64,000 nt of DNA from Lumbricus terrestris. Its lineage: Eukaryota > Annelida > Clitellata > Crassiclitellata > Lumbricidae. Positions 41,301 to 43,671 of this stretch are shown here, one piece after another. Location: contig OX457036.1 in NCBI GenBank assembly GCA_949752735.1, forward strand, positions 12,912,016-12,976,015, written 5' to 3'. A model generated the notes under the pieces. The model was not told the origin of the DNA. It did no database searches and worked only from the letters and a program-made list of their open reading frames with translations. Positions within the stretch are counted from its first letter, which is position 1. Every line of letters starts with the position of its first letter. Position numbers and translations under genes: made by a program.

Positions 41301-43671
41301 ATGTACAGATGAATGAATGTAATCATGCATGTATCTATGGCTCTATGCATGCTAATTTGTATGCATGTGACTGTGCATGCATGCATACATGTATGTATGT
41401 ATGTATGTAGATATGTATGACTATGTATGAATGCATTTATGTATTACATCTATTGCGTACAATAATTAACTGTGTATTTTAAGAAACTGAGACTCACTTA
41501 ATTCCTCCTCTAGACAACGTAGTTAACAACTTACATACGTACACATACGTACATACGTACGTAACATACATACATACATACACACACATACATACATACA
41601 TACATACATACATACATACATACATACATACATACATACATACATACATACATACATACATACATACATACATACATACATACATACATACATACATACA
41701 TACATACATACATACATACATACATACATACATACATACATACATACATACATACATACATACATACATACATACATACATACATACATACATACATACA
41801 TACATACATACATACATACATACATACATACATACATACATACATACATACAAATATACATACACACACACTCACATACATACATAGTTACATAATACAT
41901 GCATACATGCACACACACACACACACATGTCTATGAAACCGACCTCTCTGTACATGGTGCTTGTAATGCCTTCGAGCTTGGCAGGGGCTGCGGGTCTCAT
42001 CGTCTCCATGGCAACCCCGGTCAGATTGCTCTTCTGTTTCTTCGTGAGCGCGACGAACAGCTCGTAGATGAGTCGTGTCGCCGACTCCTGCTTTTCCGTC
42101 ATCACGTCGCGCGCTATGTTCGTGTCAAACGACACGTTGAGCAGGTGGAGCTTCGGCTCAATGCGCGTGAAGTTGTTCAGCTTTGCCTCCGATGTTCTGT
42201 TTCACGGTTGAAACAAAGAAACAACGCCATGATGAAGTTTTATGCAACATAAAGGATGAGTAACAAGATTTCATGTTGAACTCAGGGCCGTATTGAGGAT
42301 AGCGTGGGTCGGATGCTGCGATTACCATCCAATGCCCCCGTCTGACAATCCACTCGTCCACCACGCACATATTCGTTATAACTGTGGTCTTTAAAAACTG
42401 TGGGTTTGAGTGCTCCTTTAGCATATTTAAATCATTGACACAACATCTTGGCGAATAGGCCTATAATAAAACCTGATTTTCGTAGACTTTAACTGCAGGT
42501 AATTTTAGTTTGATAATAATACTTCTTGCGATTCGGAAAGCTAAATTCAACATGTTCAACATTACTTTTTCCTCAGGCCCGCTCTTTTTTCAAATCATCA
42601 AATCACTTTAAAGGTTTAACCTGCGAGTTTCAGCATTGTCGACCATAGGATTATCAATCTCATCACAGTAAAAAATTATAGCCAGCACTGCGGGGCCCCG
42701 GAAAGAGCGGGGCCCAAGGCGGCTGCCTCGCTCGCCTTCCCCTAAGCAAACACATCAACAGGCAGACCATGTGGATACTGTTTTAATGGGAAAACTGTGA
42801 CACTGACCTGTTCTGTGAAAATTGGTCAAAATCATCTTGCAGACCAAACTTGTGCAACAGCTCACCAAGCAAAAATCCCGATGCAAATTCACGGGCAAAG
42901 TTGGTTGGCGCTGACAGAAACAAAATGTTTAATATTAATCAACATTAAAGTAAAGCAATTAAAATAACATGGACCTTAATGTTCTATTATCATTATTATA
43001 GAACGAAACTAAACTGAACACAACAAAATAAAATATTCTTTATTGAAATCAATAACTGCATGCCCATTTTGGCACACAAAAGCTTTAAGATGTTATTATC
43101 TTCGCCATAATAATCACCATCACTGCAATTATTAATACCATTTCATCAGACCTCCATCAAGTGCCGAAACACTGTTACAGGAGGTTCTCAGAAATTTTAA
43201 ATTATTATCAGCCTAATTGTTGACAGCAATCGTAGTATGTTACATGATGTTTAAAAAGAAACTGCTGGACTAATTGCTGATGGATATAGGGTGACCCTGT
43301 TTAGCGAAACCTTTGGGTTTGCCTATTGACGCCAATGTACACGAATGTTCAATCTGCTGATTGCATGCATCACGGTGAAGTATTGATTGATTGGTCGATA
43401 ACATCATAACCAGCATTAACGGTATGTGCAGAATATAAATTGATTAGACTGGACAGCTTAGCACTGTATTACAAATACATGTAAATTTAATAAAATGTGA
43501 AAGTTTGCACAGATGACAACTCAAATTGACCGGTGTCTGAGGTCTGAAAAGAAGGATAATGCCAAACAGCGAGTAAGCGCAGAGCGAAGAATTCTGCAAA
43601 AAATCTCATTTACCTATCTTAGTCGACAATTTCACTTCAGTATTCAACCAGCTACACAAGAGGTCCGTCAT
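160..43671 (-). CDS. SPEF2: SPEF2 (sperm flagellar protein 2 / KPL2), 40 exons, C-terminus outside window
   Basis: Central-pair apparatus protein of motile cilia and sperm flagella (C1b projection; CPC1 in Chlamydomonas). In mammals it also binds IFT20, and its loss gives short immotile sperm tails. I joined 40 exons by GT-AG sites; every junction keeps phase, giving 5637 nt = 1879 codons without a stop. The human protein is about 1820 residues, so only one or two exons should be missing beyond position 1. Domains in order: calponin-homology-like N-terminus (about 1-110); basic/acidic coiled coil (about 140-510); adenylate-kinase-like domain with P-loop GKSFSGKT (566-573) and GWVLDGFP (752-759); Pro/Lys/Ser-rich linkers; conserved helical blocks (1073-1246 and 1466-1545); degenerate EF-hand-like region (1625-1735). 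The start ATG at 43669-43671 opens MTDLLCSWLN, the expected SPEF2 beginning. No frameshift or internal stop was seen, so the gene appears intact. Confidence 0.96.
738..800 (-). CDS. SPEF2: SPEF2 exon 39 (residues 1816-1836)
   Basis: Encodes HGEYNRFVLNSASDSEDAIS. Three nearby AGs could be the acceptor; only AGTCAG|CAC keeps phase 0 with exon 38 and an open frame. The donor is GTGAGT. Confidence 0.83.
922..1152 (-). mobile_element. tRNA-derived SINE
   Basis: On the minus strand, box A-like TGGTGAAGTGA (about 1137-1147) and box B-like GGTTTCGAATC (about 1091-1101) are followed by CTTGGACAAGTTGCTTACCA, a common SINE body start. Confidence 0.65.
1455..1830 (+). mobile_element. LINE 3' remnant, interrupted by a MITE
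   Basis: Reads RTKLWIDGKRSWTGLLFDQL before the MITE and GDGNRSRWNRIVESGQP then stop after it, the usual C-terminal pattern of a non-LTR reverse transcriptase ORF. Only the very end survives. Confidence 0.75.
1561..1746. mobile_element. hAT-type MITE inserted in a LINE remnant
   Basis: The ends CAATGGCGGTGCCA and TAGCGCCGCCACTG are imperfect inverted repeats. Flanks GAGATGTG and GAGACGGG agree at six of eight positions. The LINE reading frame continues on either side. Confidence 0.75.
1946..2060 (-). CDS. SPEF2: SPEF2 exon 38 (residues 1777-1815)
   Basis: Acidic helix with EAKVVWPEDIPESAINARVT. The acceptor is TTAATTAG and the donor GTCAGT. Confidence 0.91.
2061..2215 (+). repeat. ~23-bp minisatellite
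   Basis: Six or seven units of ATATCACACAATAAAACAAT directly upstream of the exon 38 acceptor. Confidence 0.9.
2649..2773 (-). CDS. SPEF2: SPEF2 exon 37 (residues 1736-1776)
   Basis: Encodes LLYFGMAPDPFEGFFRALAV, the conserved DPxEGxxRAL block, then a basic helix. The donor is GTAAGC. Confidence 0.95.
2995..3136. mobile_element. Family A MITE copy, 5' truncated
   Basis: Shares ACTTCCATGCAGTTAAAA, GGAGTAATTTAAAATGGAGG and GTGCAGTTCCAAAAATTCCT, ending AAGAAGCC. Confidence 0.7.
3194..3526 (-). CDS. SPEF2: SPEF2 exon 36 (EF-hand-like region, residues 1625-1735)
   Basis: Contains HEYIDWRSFLLQVSQPW and EMDQKSQGTVTREQFNE. The loop DQKSQGTVTREQ has the EF-hand Gly and hydrophobic positions but lacks the usual acidic ligands, so calcium binding is doubtful. 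It ends DPSLLNYVDM. Confidence 0.96.
3540..3755 (+). repeat. ~19-bp minisatellite
   Basis: About eleven units of ATGATATAAGATCATTTCT next to the exon 36 acceptor. Confidence 0.9.
3790..4005. mobile_element. Family A MITE copy, diverged
   Basis: Shares GGGCTTTTTTAGC, AAGCACTTCTGTACAGTTAA and CATGGAGGATGAAAA with the 19-kb copy. Confidence 0.7.
4240..4292 (+). repeat. (CAT)n/(CGT)n microsatellite
   Basis: Trinucleotide tract about 20 bp from the exon 35 donor. Confidence 0.9.
4313..4441 (-). CDS. SPEF2: SPEF2 exon 35 (residues 1582-1624)
   Basis: Encodes APNGILPIKSFQEMILTMAA and LLPESWLTL, matching SPEF2. The acceptor is GTGGTAG and the donor GTCAGT, the latter followed by a (CAT)n/(CGT)n tract. 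Confidence 0.94.
4880..5205 (+). repeat. Diverged ~43-bp tandem repeat
   Basis: About seven units around CAGTGACTTGACCTGAATTT and ACCTAATTATA, ending at the exon 34 donor. Confidence 0.75.
5207..5314 (-). CDS. SPEF2: SPEF2 exon 34 (residues 1546-1581)
   Basis: A Pro stretch (SPSPPPPPEVVEE) is followed by SFTVQQIKALYNQ, the conserved sequence after DFxI in SPEF2. It joins exon 33 in phase across a 4.5-kb intron. Confidence 0.93.
6880..7260 (+). mobile_element. Decayed CR1/L2-like LINE fragment
   Basis: Broken frames read EELHWLL, FKILILIGYCLADRGPIYLG and LSKSFTYNYS, resembling the C-terminal part of CR1/L2 reverse transcriptase ORFs (LHWLP...FKILLLTYKxLxGLAPxYL). Confidence 0.55.
9000..9400 (+). 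mobile_element. LINE 3' remnant
   Basis: Reads TRGRPHREWNEDINKT and LQKLFHLAQDRGGWKKRTKL before an AAT-repeat tail; this is the conserved C-terminal Arg/Trp-rich end of a non-LTR retrotransposon ORF. The opening GCCAGTCCCAAGCCAGGATA is shared with about 24190 and 50330. Confidence 0.7.
9836..9935 (-). CDS. SPEF2: SPEF2 exon 33 (residues 1512-1545)
   Basis: Encodes IDELTEVLRNAIETSSKLYE and LTLQQKDFVINS, matching SPEF2. The donor is GTAAGA. Confidence 0.94.
10235..10505 (+). repeat. Dispersed repeat family B copy
   Basis: Shares AAAGTGAAACTGAGAAAT, the ATTTCTTGCTTTACATTTTT region and a C-rich end with the reverse complement of the copy at 15740. Confidence 0.65.
10570..10708 (-). CDS. SPEF2: SPEF2 exon 32 (residues 1466-1511)
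   Basis: Encodes CRISLIRCVSSLILQELKTK and IGDEFLKEMA, a conserved SPEF2 helix pair. The acceptor is TTTCACAG and the donor GTTCGT. Confidence 0.95.
10860..11425 (+). repeat. Degenerate GTAAGTA-rich minisatellite
   Basis: About 30 units built from AGGTAAGTAAGTATCT variants, between exons 31 and 32. The open frames on either strand (YLLTYL repeats) are by-products. Confidence 0.9.
11447..11536 (-). CDS. SPEF2: SPEF2 exon 31 (residues 1436-1465)
   Basis: Encodes an acidic/basic helix (EEKQKKIDKEKGKQEYFAAI), a typical SPEF2 segment before the next conserved block. The donor is GTCTGT. Confidence 0.92.
12060..12325 (-). mobile_element. LINE ORF2 C-terminal remnant with (TAAG)n tail
   Basis: An intact 77-codon frame reads MGHVARMNSDRKTSQVTKW, RGRGRPRKNWMGTVREDLK and DREEWRDCVA before its stop. 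It matches the universal end of many LINE reverse transcriptase ORFs (GHVxRM...RGRPxxxW...DRxxWR), and a TAAG repeat tail follows. Confidence 0.9.
12516..12729 (-). CDS. SPEF2: SPEF2 exon 30 (charged coiled coil, residues 1365-1435)
   Basis: Ala/Glu/Lys/Arg-rich helix (REAEEEAERQRQVAKEAERK), then a basic SPKK-bearing segment. The acceptor lies about 40 bases from a (CAT)n tract; the donor is GTCAGT. Confidence 0.92.
12760..12905 (+). repeat. (CAT)n microsatellite
   Basis: CAT/CGT/CTT trinucleotides close to the exon 30 acceptor. Confidence 0.92.
13081..13258 (-). CDS. SPEF2: SPEF2 exon 29 (residues 1305-1364)
   Basis: A Lys/Pro linker is followed by DDKLIYDVYVSALTAIEKI, which matches SPEF2. 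The acceptor is GTTTTGCAG and the donor GTAAGT. Confidence 0.93.
13723..14902. mobile_element. Non-autonomous hAT element with perfect 8-bp TSD
   Basis: The ends CAGTGCTGTCCAAC and GTTGGACAGCACTG are perfect inverted repeats, flanked by GTCTAACC at 13715-13722 and 14903-14910. Subterminal GCGGCCC motifs occur on both sides, as in many animal hAT elements. The 1180-bp interior has no recognisable transposase. It sits in SPEF2 intron 28. Confidence 0.93.
15100..15275 (-). CDS. SPEF2: SPEF2 exon 28 (low-complexity linker, residues 1247-1304)
   Basis: Ser/Pro/Thr/Lys-rich linker ending ETTTEEKRK. The donor is GTTAGT. Assigned by phase and splice sites. Confidence 0.85.
15740..16100 (-). repeat. 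Dispersed repeat family B, longest copy
   Basis: Contains GACAGATTACCAAAATCGAC, CTTGAAAAATGCAAAGCAGG and AATTTCTCAGTTTCACGTTG. Parts recur at 10235-10505, 17795-18035, 37120-37275 and 39870-40035 in both orientations. The ends and class are not clear; a non-autonomous DNA transposon is likely. Confidence 0.7.
16194..16430 (+). repeat. (CAGA)n microsatellite touching the exon 27 donor
   Basis: Interrupted CAGA/CAAGACAGA repeat that begins a few bases after the donor on the minus strand (CTGT repeats). Confidence 0.94.
16435..16761 (-). CDS. SPEF2: SPEF2 exon 27 (residues 1138-1246)
   Basis: One of the two longest exons found. It encodes DLHQRVDDLRERLWNISDER, GWMDDHTGILSNHYISLMQ and DRFQDAVHLLQDYYRGMEG, a conserved helical block. 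The donor GTGCGT runs directly into a CAGA/CTGT microsatellite. Confidence 0.96.
17112..17240 (+). repeat. (TTA)n microsatellite
   Basis: ATT repeats with a few interruptions. Confidence 0.9.
17559..17625 (-). CDS. SPEF2: SPEF2 exon 26 (residues 1115-1137)
   Basis: Encodes FGEYLKRPDFKQEFITQWQK, the conserved continuation of exon 25. The acceptor is TTGGCAG and the donor GTCAGT. Confidence 0.95.
17795..18035 (-). repeat. Dispersed repeat family B copy
   Basis: Shares ATAACGTTTGCGAACACCAT and ACAGATTACCAAAATCGACT with the copy at 15740; the inner part is deleted. Confidence 0.7.
18178..18372 (-). mobile_element. tRNA-derived SINE (family C)
   Basis: On the minus strand: box A TGGTGTAGTGG, box B GGTTCGAATCC, then CACCTCAAGTCGCCGCGTAG, ending GGGGCGCTATAAC. 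About 85% identical by eye to the copy at 37895. Confidence 0.85.
18430..18557 (-). CDS. SPEF2: SPEF2 exon 25 (residues 1073-1114)
   Basis: Encodes LAKVLMSYWETTEALYMTSS and RDEREQIIRYLYQIR, a strongly conserved helical block. The donor is GTAGTT. Confidence 0.95.
18775..18862 (+). repeat. (GAAT)n microsatellite
   Basis: GAATGAAT units adjoining AAGGGACGCTATAGGCCCAT, again the SINE 3' end plus tail arrangement. Confidence 0.8.
18965..19034 (+). repeat. (GATT)n microsatellite next to the exon 24 donor
   Basis: GATTGATT units ending about ten bases from the donor. Confidence 0.9.
19043..19239 (-). CDS. SPEF2: SPEF2 exon 24 (SPK-repeat linker, residues 1007-1072)
   Basis: Starts with repeated SPK/SPxK units (SPKSPSRSPPKSPQKSPKPG), then Lys- and Pro-rich sequence, and ends EWVYVNQPID, which returns to conserved SPEF2. 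The donor GTGAGA leads straight into a GATT-repeat tract. Confidence 0.92.
19345..19680 (+). mobile_element. tRNA-derived SINE split by a family A MITE
   Basis: A box A-like GGTAACCAACTGATTAAGGTG and box B-like CAGGTTCAAGCC precede the MITE at 19447; SINE-type GCAAGATCCTAAGTTCTTC continues after it. Confidence 0.55.
19447..19642. mobile_element. 196-bp hAT-type MITE (family A), best copy
   Basis: CAGGGCTTTTTTAG...TTAAAAACAGCCCTG inverted ends are flanked by CTCTGAAC and CTCTGAGC (7 of 8). The interior has several GTGCAGTT words. It splits a tRNA-type SINE: SINE-like sequence precedes at 19345 and resumes after the element (GCAAGATCCTAAGTTCTT). Confidence 0.85.
20222..20395 (+). repeat. 24-bp minisatellite
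   Basis: Seven units of GTCAACCCAAAAAGACAAAG plus CAAA. Related words recur at about 20800-20825. Confidence 0.92.
21116..21190 (-). CDS. SPEF2: SPEF2 exon 23 (Ser/Arg-rich linker, residues 982-1006)
   Basis: Encodes a Ser/Arg/Lys-rich linker (SDRESLRSGSASSLLSKKDR). The acceptor is TTTTCAG and the donor GTCAGT; no conserved motif. Confidence 0.77.
21310..21790 (+). mobile_element. CR1/L2-like LINE 3' fragment split by a MITE
   Basis: HLHWLPSSFRIKFKLNCLIY before and RYRTVTGSGAFHASAP after the MITE at 21446-21625 together give the usual LHWLP...GxRAFxxxAP order. Confidence 0.8.
21446..21625. mobile_element. Family A MITE copy nested in a LINE
   Basis: Shares the GCAGTT words, ACTTCCATGCAGTTAAAAAT and CATGGAGGATAAGAAAGG segments with the copy at 19447. 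It interrupts a LINE frame between VPEHLS and YRTVTGSGAFHASAP. Confidence 0.8.
22004..22061 (-). CDS. SPEF2: SPEF2 exon 22 (linker, residues 963-981)
   Basis: A 58-nt exon of low complexity (VVPESPAEGHRSRQGGR). Supported by splice sites (CAACCAG and GTGAGA) and phase only. Confidence 0.77.
22639..22731 (-). CDS. SPEF2: SPEF2 exon 21 (residues 932-962)
   Basis: An acidic helix is followed by a Pro-rich stretch (EVIPPPEPVKPL). Phase 0 at both ends; the donor is GTAAGT. Confidence 0.88.
22795..23265 (+). repeat. 26-bp minisatellite
   Basis: About 17 units of AATCATAAGTTCCCACTATT plus TCATGC; the left half is more diverged. Confidence 0.93.
23356..23497 (-). CDS. SPEF2: SPEF2 exon 20 (end of kinase-like domain, residues 884-931)
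   Basis: Encodes FADEWPKLTKWFSKYGHLVT and VDASQSEDVLISEV, the conserved C-terminal part of the SPEF2 kinase-like fold. Confidence 0.95.
23515..23708 (+). repeat. 31-bp minisatellite
   Basis: Six units of AAATTTCCCACCAAAGAAAA plus GTAAAAAATAG, next to the exon 20 acceptor. Confidence 0.93.
23709..24380. other. SPEF2 intron 19, mostly unassigned
   Basis: No conserved frame. The part 24060-24250 ends GCCAGTCCCAAGCCTGGATA, sharing this phrase with repeats at 9010 and 50330, so it is probably a LINE-derived fragment. Confidence 0.4.
24381..24516 (-). CDS. SPEF2: SPEF2 exon 19 (residues 839-883)
   Basis: Begins YAGQAGNSSEQEFEPPP and ends HDQEQIHHR, which joins the conserved exon 20 helix in phase. 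The donor is GTGATA. Confidence 0.91.
24780..25065 (+). mobile_element. CR1/L2-like LINE 3' fragment with AATAAT tail
   Basis: Reads RTVMGSRAFHASAPKEWNLL then PSFKNGSKLTISLW, the typical LINE end (RxFxxxAPxxWNxLP...FKxxLKTxLF), followed by an AAT-rich tail. Confidence 0.88.
25630..25797 (+). repeat. TTAGA-type microsatellite
   Basis: ATTAGATTAGATAAG units running to the exon 18 donor; probably the tail of the degraded repeat at 25250-25630. Confidence 0.88.
25804..26084 (-). CDS. SPEF2: SPEF2 exon 18 (kinase core motif, residues 745-838)
   Basis: Contains SGWVLDGFPVRFSQLMLLEK, the adenylate-kinase signature with its Asp-Gly-Phe-Pro, followed by a SPEF2-type insertion and NLVIELDLPDDACLKRSAGR. 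The weak donor GTTAGC abuts a TTAGA-rich repeat. Confidence 0.94.
26138..26312 (+). repeat. AT-rich tandem repeat with (AAT)n/(ATT)n
   Basis: Three ~54-bp units containing TTTAATAAATGATTGTTA and ATAATAATATTATTATT, each self-complementary in part. Confidence 0.88.
26664..26767 (-). CDS. SPEF2: SPEF2 exon 17 (adenylate-kinase-like domain, residues 711-744)
   Basis: Encodes LGEQALKCLSQGKAVDDEIL and VDIIAETIR, the helix and strand between the P-loop and the GWVLDGFP motif in adenylate kinases. Confidence 0.94.
27165..27280 (+). repeat. (AAC)n/(AAT)n microsatellite
   Basis: Trinucleotide tract in intron 16. Confidence 0.92.
27435..27481 (-). CDS. SPEF2: SPEF2 exon 16 (residues 695-710)
   Basis: A 47-nt micro-exon encoding TDPEKPYFEEKMIREV, with acceptor AATCTAG and donor GTAAGT. 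Phase fits both neighbours. Confidence 0.87.
27738..27912. mobile_element. Family A MITE copy
   Basis: Several GTGCAGTTCTA words, then ATGCAGGATGGGAAGGAAAG and TAAAAATTCCTTTAAAAG, as in the other copies. Confidence 0.7.
28103..28252 (-). CDS. SPEF2: SPEF2 exon 15 (insert in kinase-like domain, residues 645-694)
   Basis: Contains a short SP repeat (ADPSPSPSPH) and ends QQLALEEK. The acceptor GTTGTTCCAG is preferred over a later CTCAG because only it keeps phase with exon 14. The donor is GTATTT. Confidence 0.84.
28370..28900 (-). mobile_element. Probable LINE 3' end on the minus strand
   Basis: On the minus strand it ends AACAATAAAGTGTATTTGAT and then short GATTT units. No open frame remains. 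Confidence 0.45.
28910..29070 (+). repeat. Duplicated ~115-bp segment with (GAT)n, copy 1
   Basis: AGATTAAGTTTCAGCATACC, then CATCTCTTCTATTGTGAAGC and a (GAT)n tract. A second copy lies at 29770-29925. Confidence 0.85.
29432..29534 (-). CDS. SPEF2: SPEF2 exon 14 (insert in kinase-like domain, residues 611-644)
   Basis: Low-conservation Ser/Glu-rich segment with in-phase junctions. The 3' splice site lies in a 46-bp tandem duplication, so a second acceptor copy sits just upstream (about 29570-29585). Confidence 0.87.
29700..29925 (+). repeat. Duplicated ~115-bp segment with (CAT)n and (GAT)n, copy 2
   Basis: Same words as copy 1 (AGATTAAGTTTCAGCTTACT, CATCTCTTCTATTGTGAAGC), flanked by CAT repeats on the left and GAT repeats on the right. 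Confidence 0.85.
30284..30472 (+). repeat. (GTAT)n/(GTAC)n microsatellite
   Basis: Long alternating GTATGTAC block flanked by pure GTAT, ending at a SINE-like GCCATTTATATAGCGCC. The MYVC/THTY-type frames on both strands are artefacts. Confidence 0.95.
30583..30668 (-). CDS. SPEF2: SPEF2 exon 13 (adenylate-kinase-like domain, residues 582-610)
   Basis: Encodes NLDVLSVDELLSEAIRAFQE, the segment after the P-loop in SPEF2. The acceptor is TTGTTGAAG and the donor GTAAGT. Confidence 0.93.
31108..31300 (+). repeat. (GAAT)n microsatellite next to the exon 12 donor
   Basis: GAATGAAT/GAACGAAC units ending about eight bases from the donor. Confidence 0.94.
31308..31389 (-). CDS. SPEF2: SPEF2 exon 12 (P-loop of adenylate-kinase-like domain, residues 555-581)
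   Basis: Encodes PMKACILGKSFSGKTTCAMK. The Walker A motif GKSFSGKT is intact, including Lys572 and Thr573. The donor GTCAGT runs within about ten bases into a (GAAT)n tract. Confidence 0.94.
31627..31743 (-). CDS. SPEF2: SPEF2 exon 11 (residues 516-554)
   Basis: Ends NPVLGHVVHRLLDMVHPDP, the conserved lead-in to the kinase-like domain. Phase 0 at both ends; the donor is GTAAGA. Confidence 0.94.
31893..32175 (+). repeat. (ATTC)n microsatellite
   Basis: ATTCATTC with ATTCGTTA variants, joined to a SINE 3' end. Confidence 0.94.
32176..32260 (-). repeat. SINE 3' end with (GAAT)n tail
   Basis: ATTTATATAGCGCC... adjoins the ATTC tract at 31895-32175. The same junction occurs at 30478 and 37295, so the tetranucleotide tract is a SINE tail. 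Confidence 0.65.
32622..32799 (-). CDS. SPEF2: SPEF2 exon 10 (residues 456-515)
   Basis: Encodes LIPARVMRDWTELFIRGQP, the conserved DWxELF block of SPEF2, then an acidic helix. The donor is GTAAAT. Confidence 0.94.
32930..33050 (+). mobile_element. Short LINE 3' fragment
   Basis: SGLKTYLFCKADTAASF resembles the FKxxLKTYLF end of CR1/L2-like ORFs. Small and decayed. Confidence 0.5.
33134..33321 (-). CDS. SPEF2: SPEF2 exon 9 (residues 394-455)
   Basis: Contains KHYDFCYDTVSDIVDLVTKV and EYRELTNQ, a conserved SPEF2 block. Two donors are possible; AACCA|GTCAGT is chosen because it joins exon 10 in phase as NQLIPAR. Confidence 0.94.
34015..34090 (+). repeat. (CAGA)n microsatellite
   Basis: About 17 pure GACA units. 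Confidence 0.96.
34495..34715 (+). mobile_element. Decayed LINE or SINE 3' fragment
   Basis: Frame pieces (WNGLPSYMP-like) end with CCTTGAAGGGGCACTAAAAA, the same tail sequence that ends other repeats here, then short GAAT units. Confidence 0.45.
34827..35015 (-). CDS. SPEF2: SPEF2 exon 8 (coiled coil, residues 331-393)
   Basis: Encodes a highly charged helix including ERRIATQLLHVRHEKQVICN, typical of the SPEF2 coiled-coil region. Phase 0 at both ends; the donor is GTATGT. Confidence 0.94.
35145..35310 (+). repeat. (AAT)n microsatellite
   Basis: AAT repeats with AGT and AAC interruptions just downstream of the exon 8 acceptor. Confidence 0.94.
35726..35918 (-). CDS. SPEF2: SPEF2 exon 7 (coiled coil, residues 266-330)
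   Basis: A Ser-rich start is followed by a long charged helix ending KVLFEQLKAQEAQE. The acceptor is TGATGCAG and the donor GTAAGT. Confidence 0.93.
35976..36120. mobile_element. 145-bp hAT-type MITE with perfect 8-bp TSD
   Basis: CAGTGGCGTAAC...GTTACGCCACTG inverted ends are flanked by GCTCCACT at 35968-35975 and 36121-36128. The 5' end (GTGGCGTAACTA, GGAACTCGGGGGCCCC) is duplicated internally at about 36050. Confidence 0.93.
36330..36425 (+). repeat. (GTAT)n/(GCAT)n microsatellite
   Basis: GTATGTAT, then GCATGCATGTATG. Confidence 0.9.
36774..36844 (-). CDS. SPEF2: SPEF2 exon 6 (residues 243-265)
   Basis: Short exon, EMTKEMTMFDTRLQRSM and following, between a TTTACAG acceptor and a GTGAGT donor. 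Phase 0 in and 2 out fit both neighbours. Confidence 0.87.
36935..37026 (+). repeat. ~10-bp minisatellite
   Basis: AATACAATGC/AATGCAATAC units. Confidence 0.85.
37120..37275 (+). repeat. Dispersed repeat family B copy, partial
   Basis: Has GAGGGCACTCCCCTGGAAAA and ACACAAAGTGAAACTGAGAA, as in other copies, then joins a (CATT)n SINE-like tail. Confidence 0.6.
37276..37345 (-). repeat. SINE 3' end with (CATT)n tail
   Basis: CATTCATTCATTC, then GCATTTATATAGCGCCCCAT, the same junction as at 32176. Confidence 0.6.
37653..37746 (-). CDS. SPEF2: SPEF2 exon 5 (residues 211-242)
   Basis: Encodes IPKPPPNKTAKAIALKRSRK, matching the conserved IPKPPPN segment of SPEF2. The acceptor is CTGTTCCAG and the donor GTAATA. 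Confidence 0.94.
37862..38102 (-). mobile_element. tRNA-derived SINE (family C) with (AAAT)n tail
   Basis: Same box A and box B and body as 18178-18372; the 3' end is GGGGCGCTATAG followed by TAAATAAATAAA. Confidence 0.88.
38675..38758 (+). repeat. 32-bp tandem repeat, about 2.5 copies
   Basis: CGATGTACACTTGTGTACAT plus GTCCATGT; each unit is itself partly palindromic (TGTACA). Confidence 0.88.
39640..39890 (+). mobile_element. tRNA-derived SINE-like sequence
   Basis: TACAGTGGCCTAGTCAC resembles box A and GAGGGTTCAAATTCC resembles box B, about 40 bp apart, then AGTAGTCCTGAGATA. Confidence 0.5.
39870..40035 (-). repeat. Dispersed repeat family B copy
   Basis: Shares AGGAGCTTGAAAAATGCAAA and GCAGGAAATT with the copy at 15740. 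Confidence 0.65.
40560..40880 (+). mobile_element. LINE 3' untranslated end with (GATTTT)n tail
   Basis: Ends TTGTTGGAACAATAAATGAT followed by GATTTT repeats, typical of a non-LTR element 3' end. No frame is left. Confidence 0.5.
40944..41161 (-). CDS. SPEF2: SPEF2 exon 4 (coiled coil, residues 139-210)
   Basis: The start LKHLTPRQTDINLD is SPEF2-like and is followed by a Glu/Arg/Gln-rich helix (FEEEERRQRQLQDQRLQ). The acceptor is GAATCAG and the donor GTAAGT, which splits a Leu codon. Confidence 0.94.
41560..41860 (+). repeat. (CATA)n microsatellite, ~300 bp
   Basis: About 70 almost uninterrupted CATA units between exons 3 and 4. The MYVC frames on the minus strand are artefacts of it. Confidence 0.97.
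41944..42196 (-). CDS. SPEF2: SPEF2 exon 3 (end of CH-like domain, residues 54-138)
   Basis: Includes NNFTRIEPKLHLL and RLIYELFVALTKKQKSNLTG, a strongly conserved SPEF2 block. The donor GTCGGT is followed at once by a CA/CATA-repeat intron. Phase 0 out. Confidence 0.96.
42808..42910 (-). CDS. SPEF2: SPEF2 exon 2 (CH-like domain, residues 20-53)
   Basis: Contains FASGFLLGELLHKFGLQDDF, typical of the SPEF2 calponin-homology-like fold. The acceptor is TTTCTGTCAG and the donor GTCAGT; phase 1 in, phase 2 out. Confidence 0.95.
43614..43671 (-). CDS. SPEF2: SPEF2 exon 1 (start codon; residues 1-19)
   Basis: Encodes MTDLLCSWLNTEVKLSTKI plus one nucleotide, the first helix of the CH-like domain. 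The donor is GTAAAT. The first in-frame ATG is chosen because the peptide matches the known SPEF2 N-terminus. Confidence 0.93.

Noticed and set aside
41566..41855. Possible CRISPR-like or satellite array
   Set aside because: Pure tetranucleotide repeat with no spacers; eukaryotic microsatellite.
41494..41924. Overlapping 116-133-codon frames rich in Met-Tyr-Val-Cys on the minus strand
   Set aside because: They are translations of the (CATA)n microsatellite in three frames.
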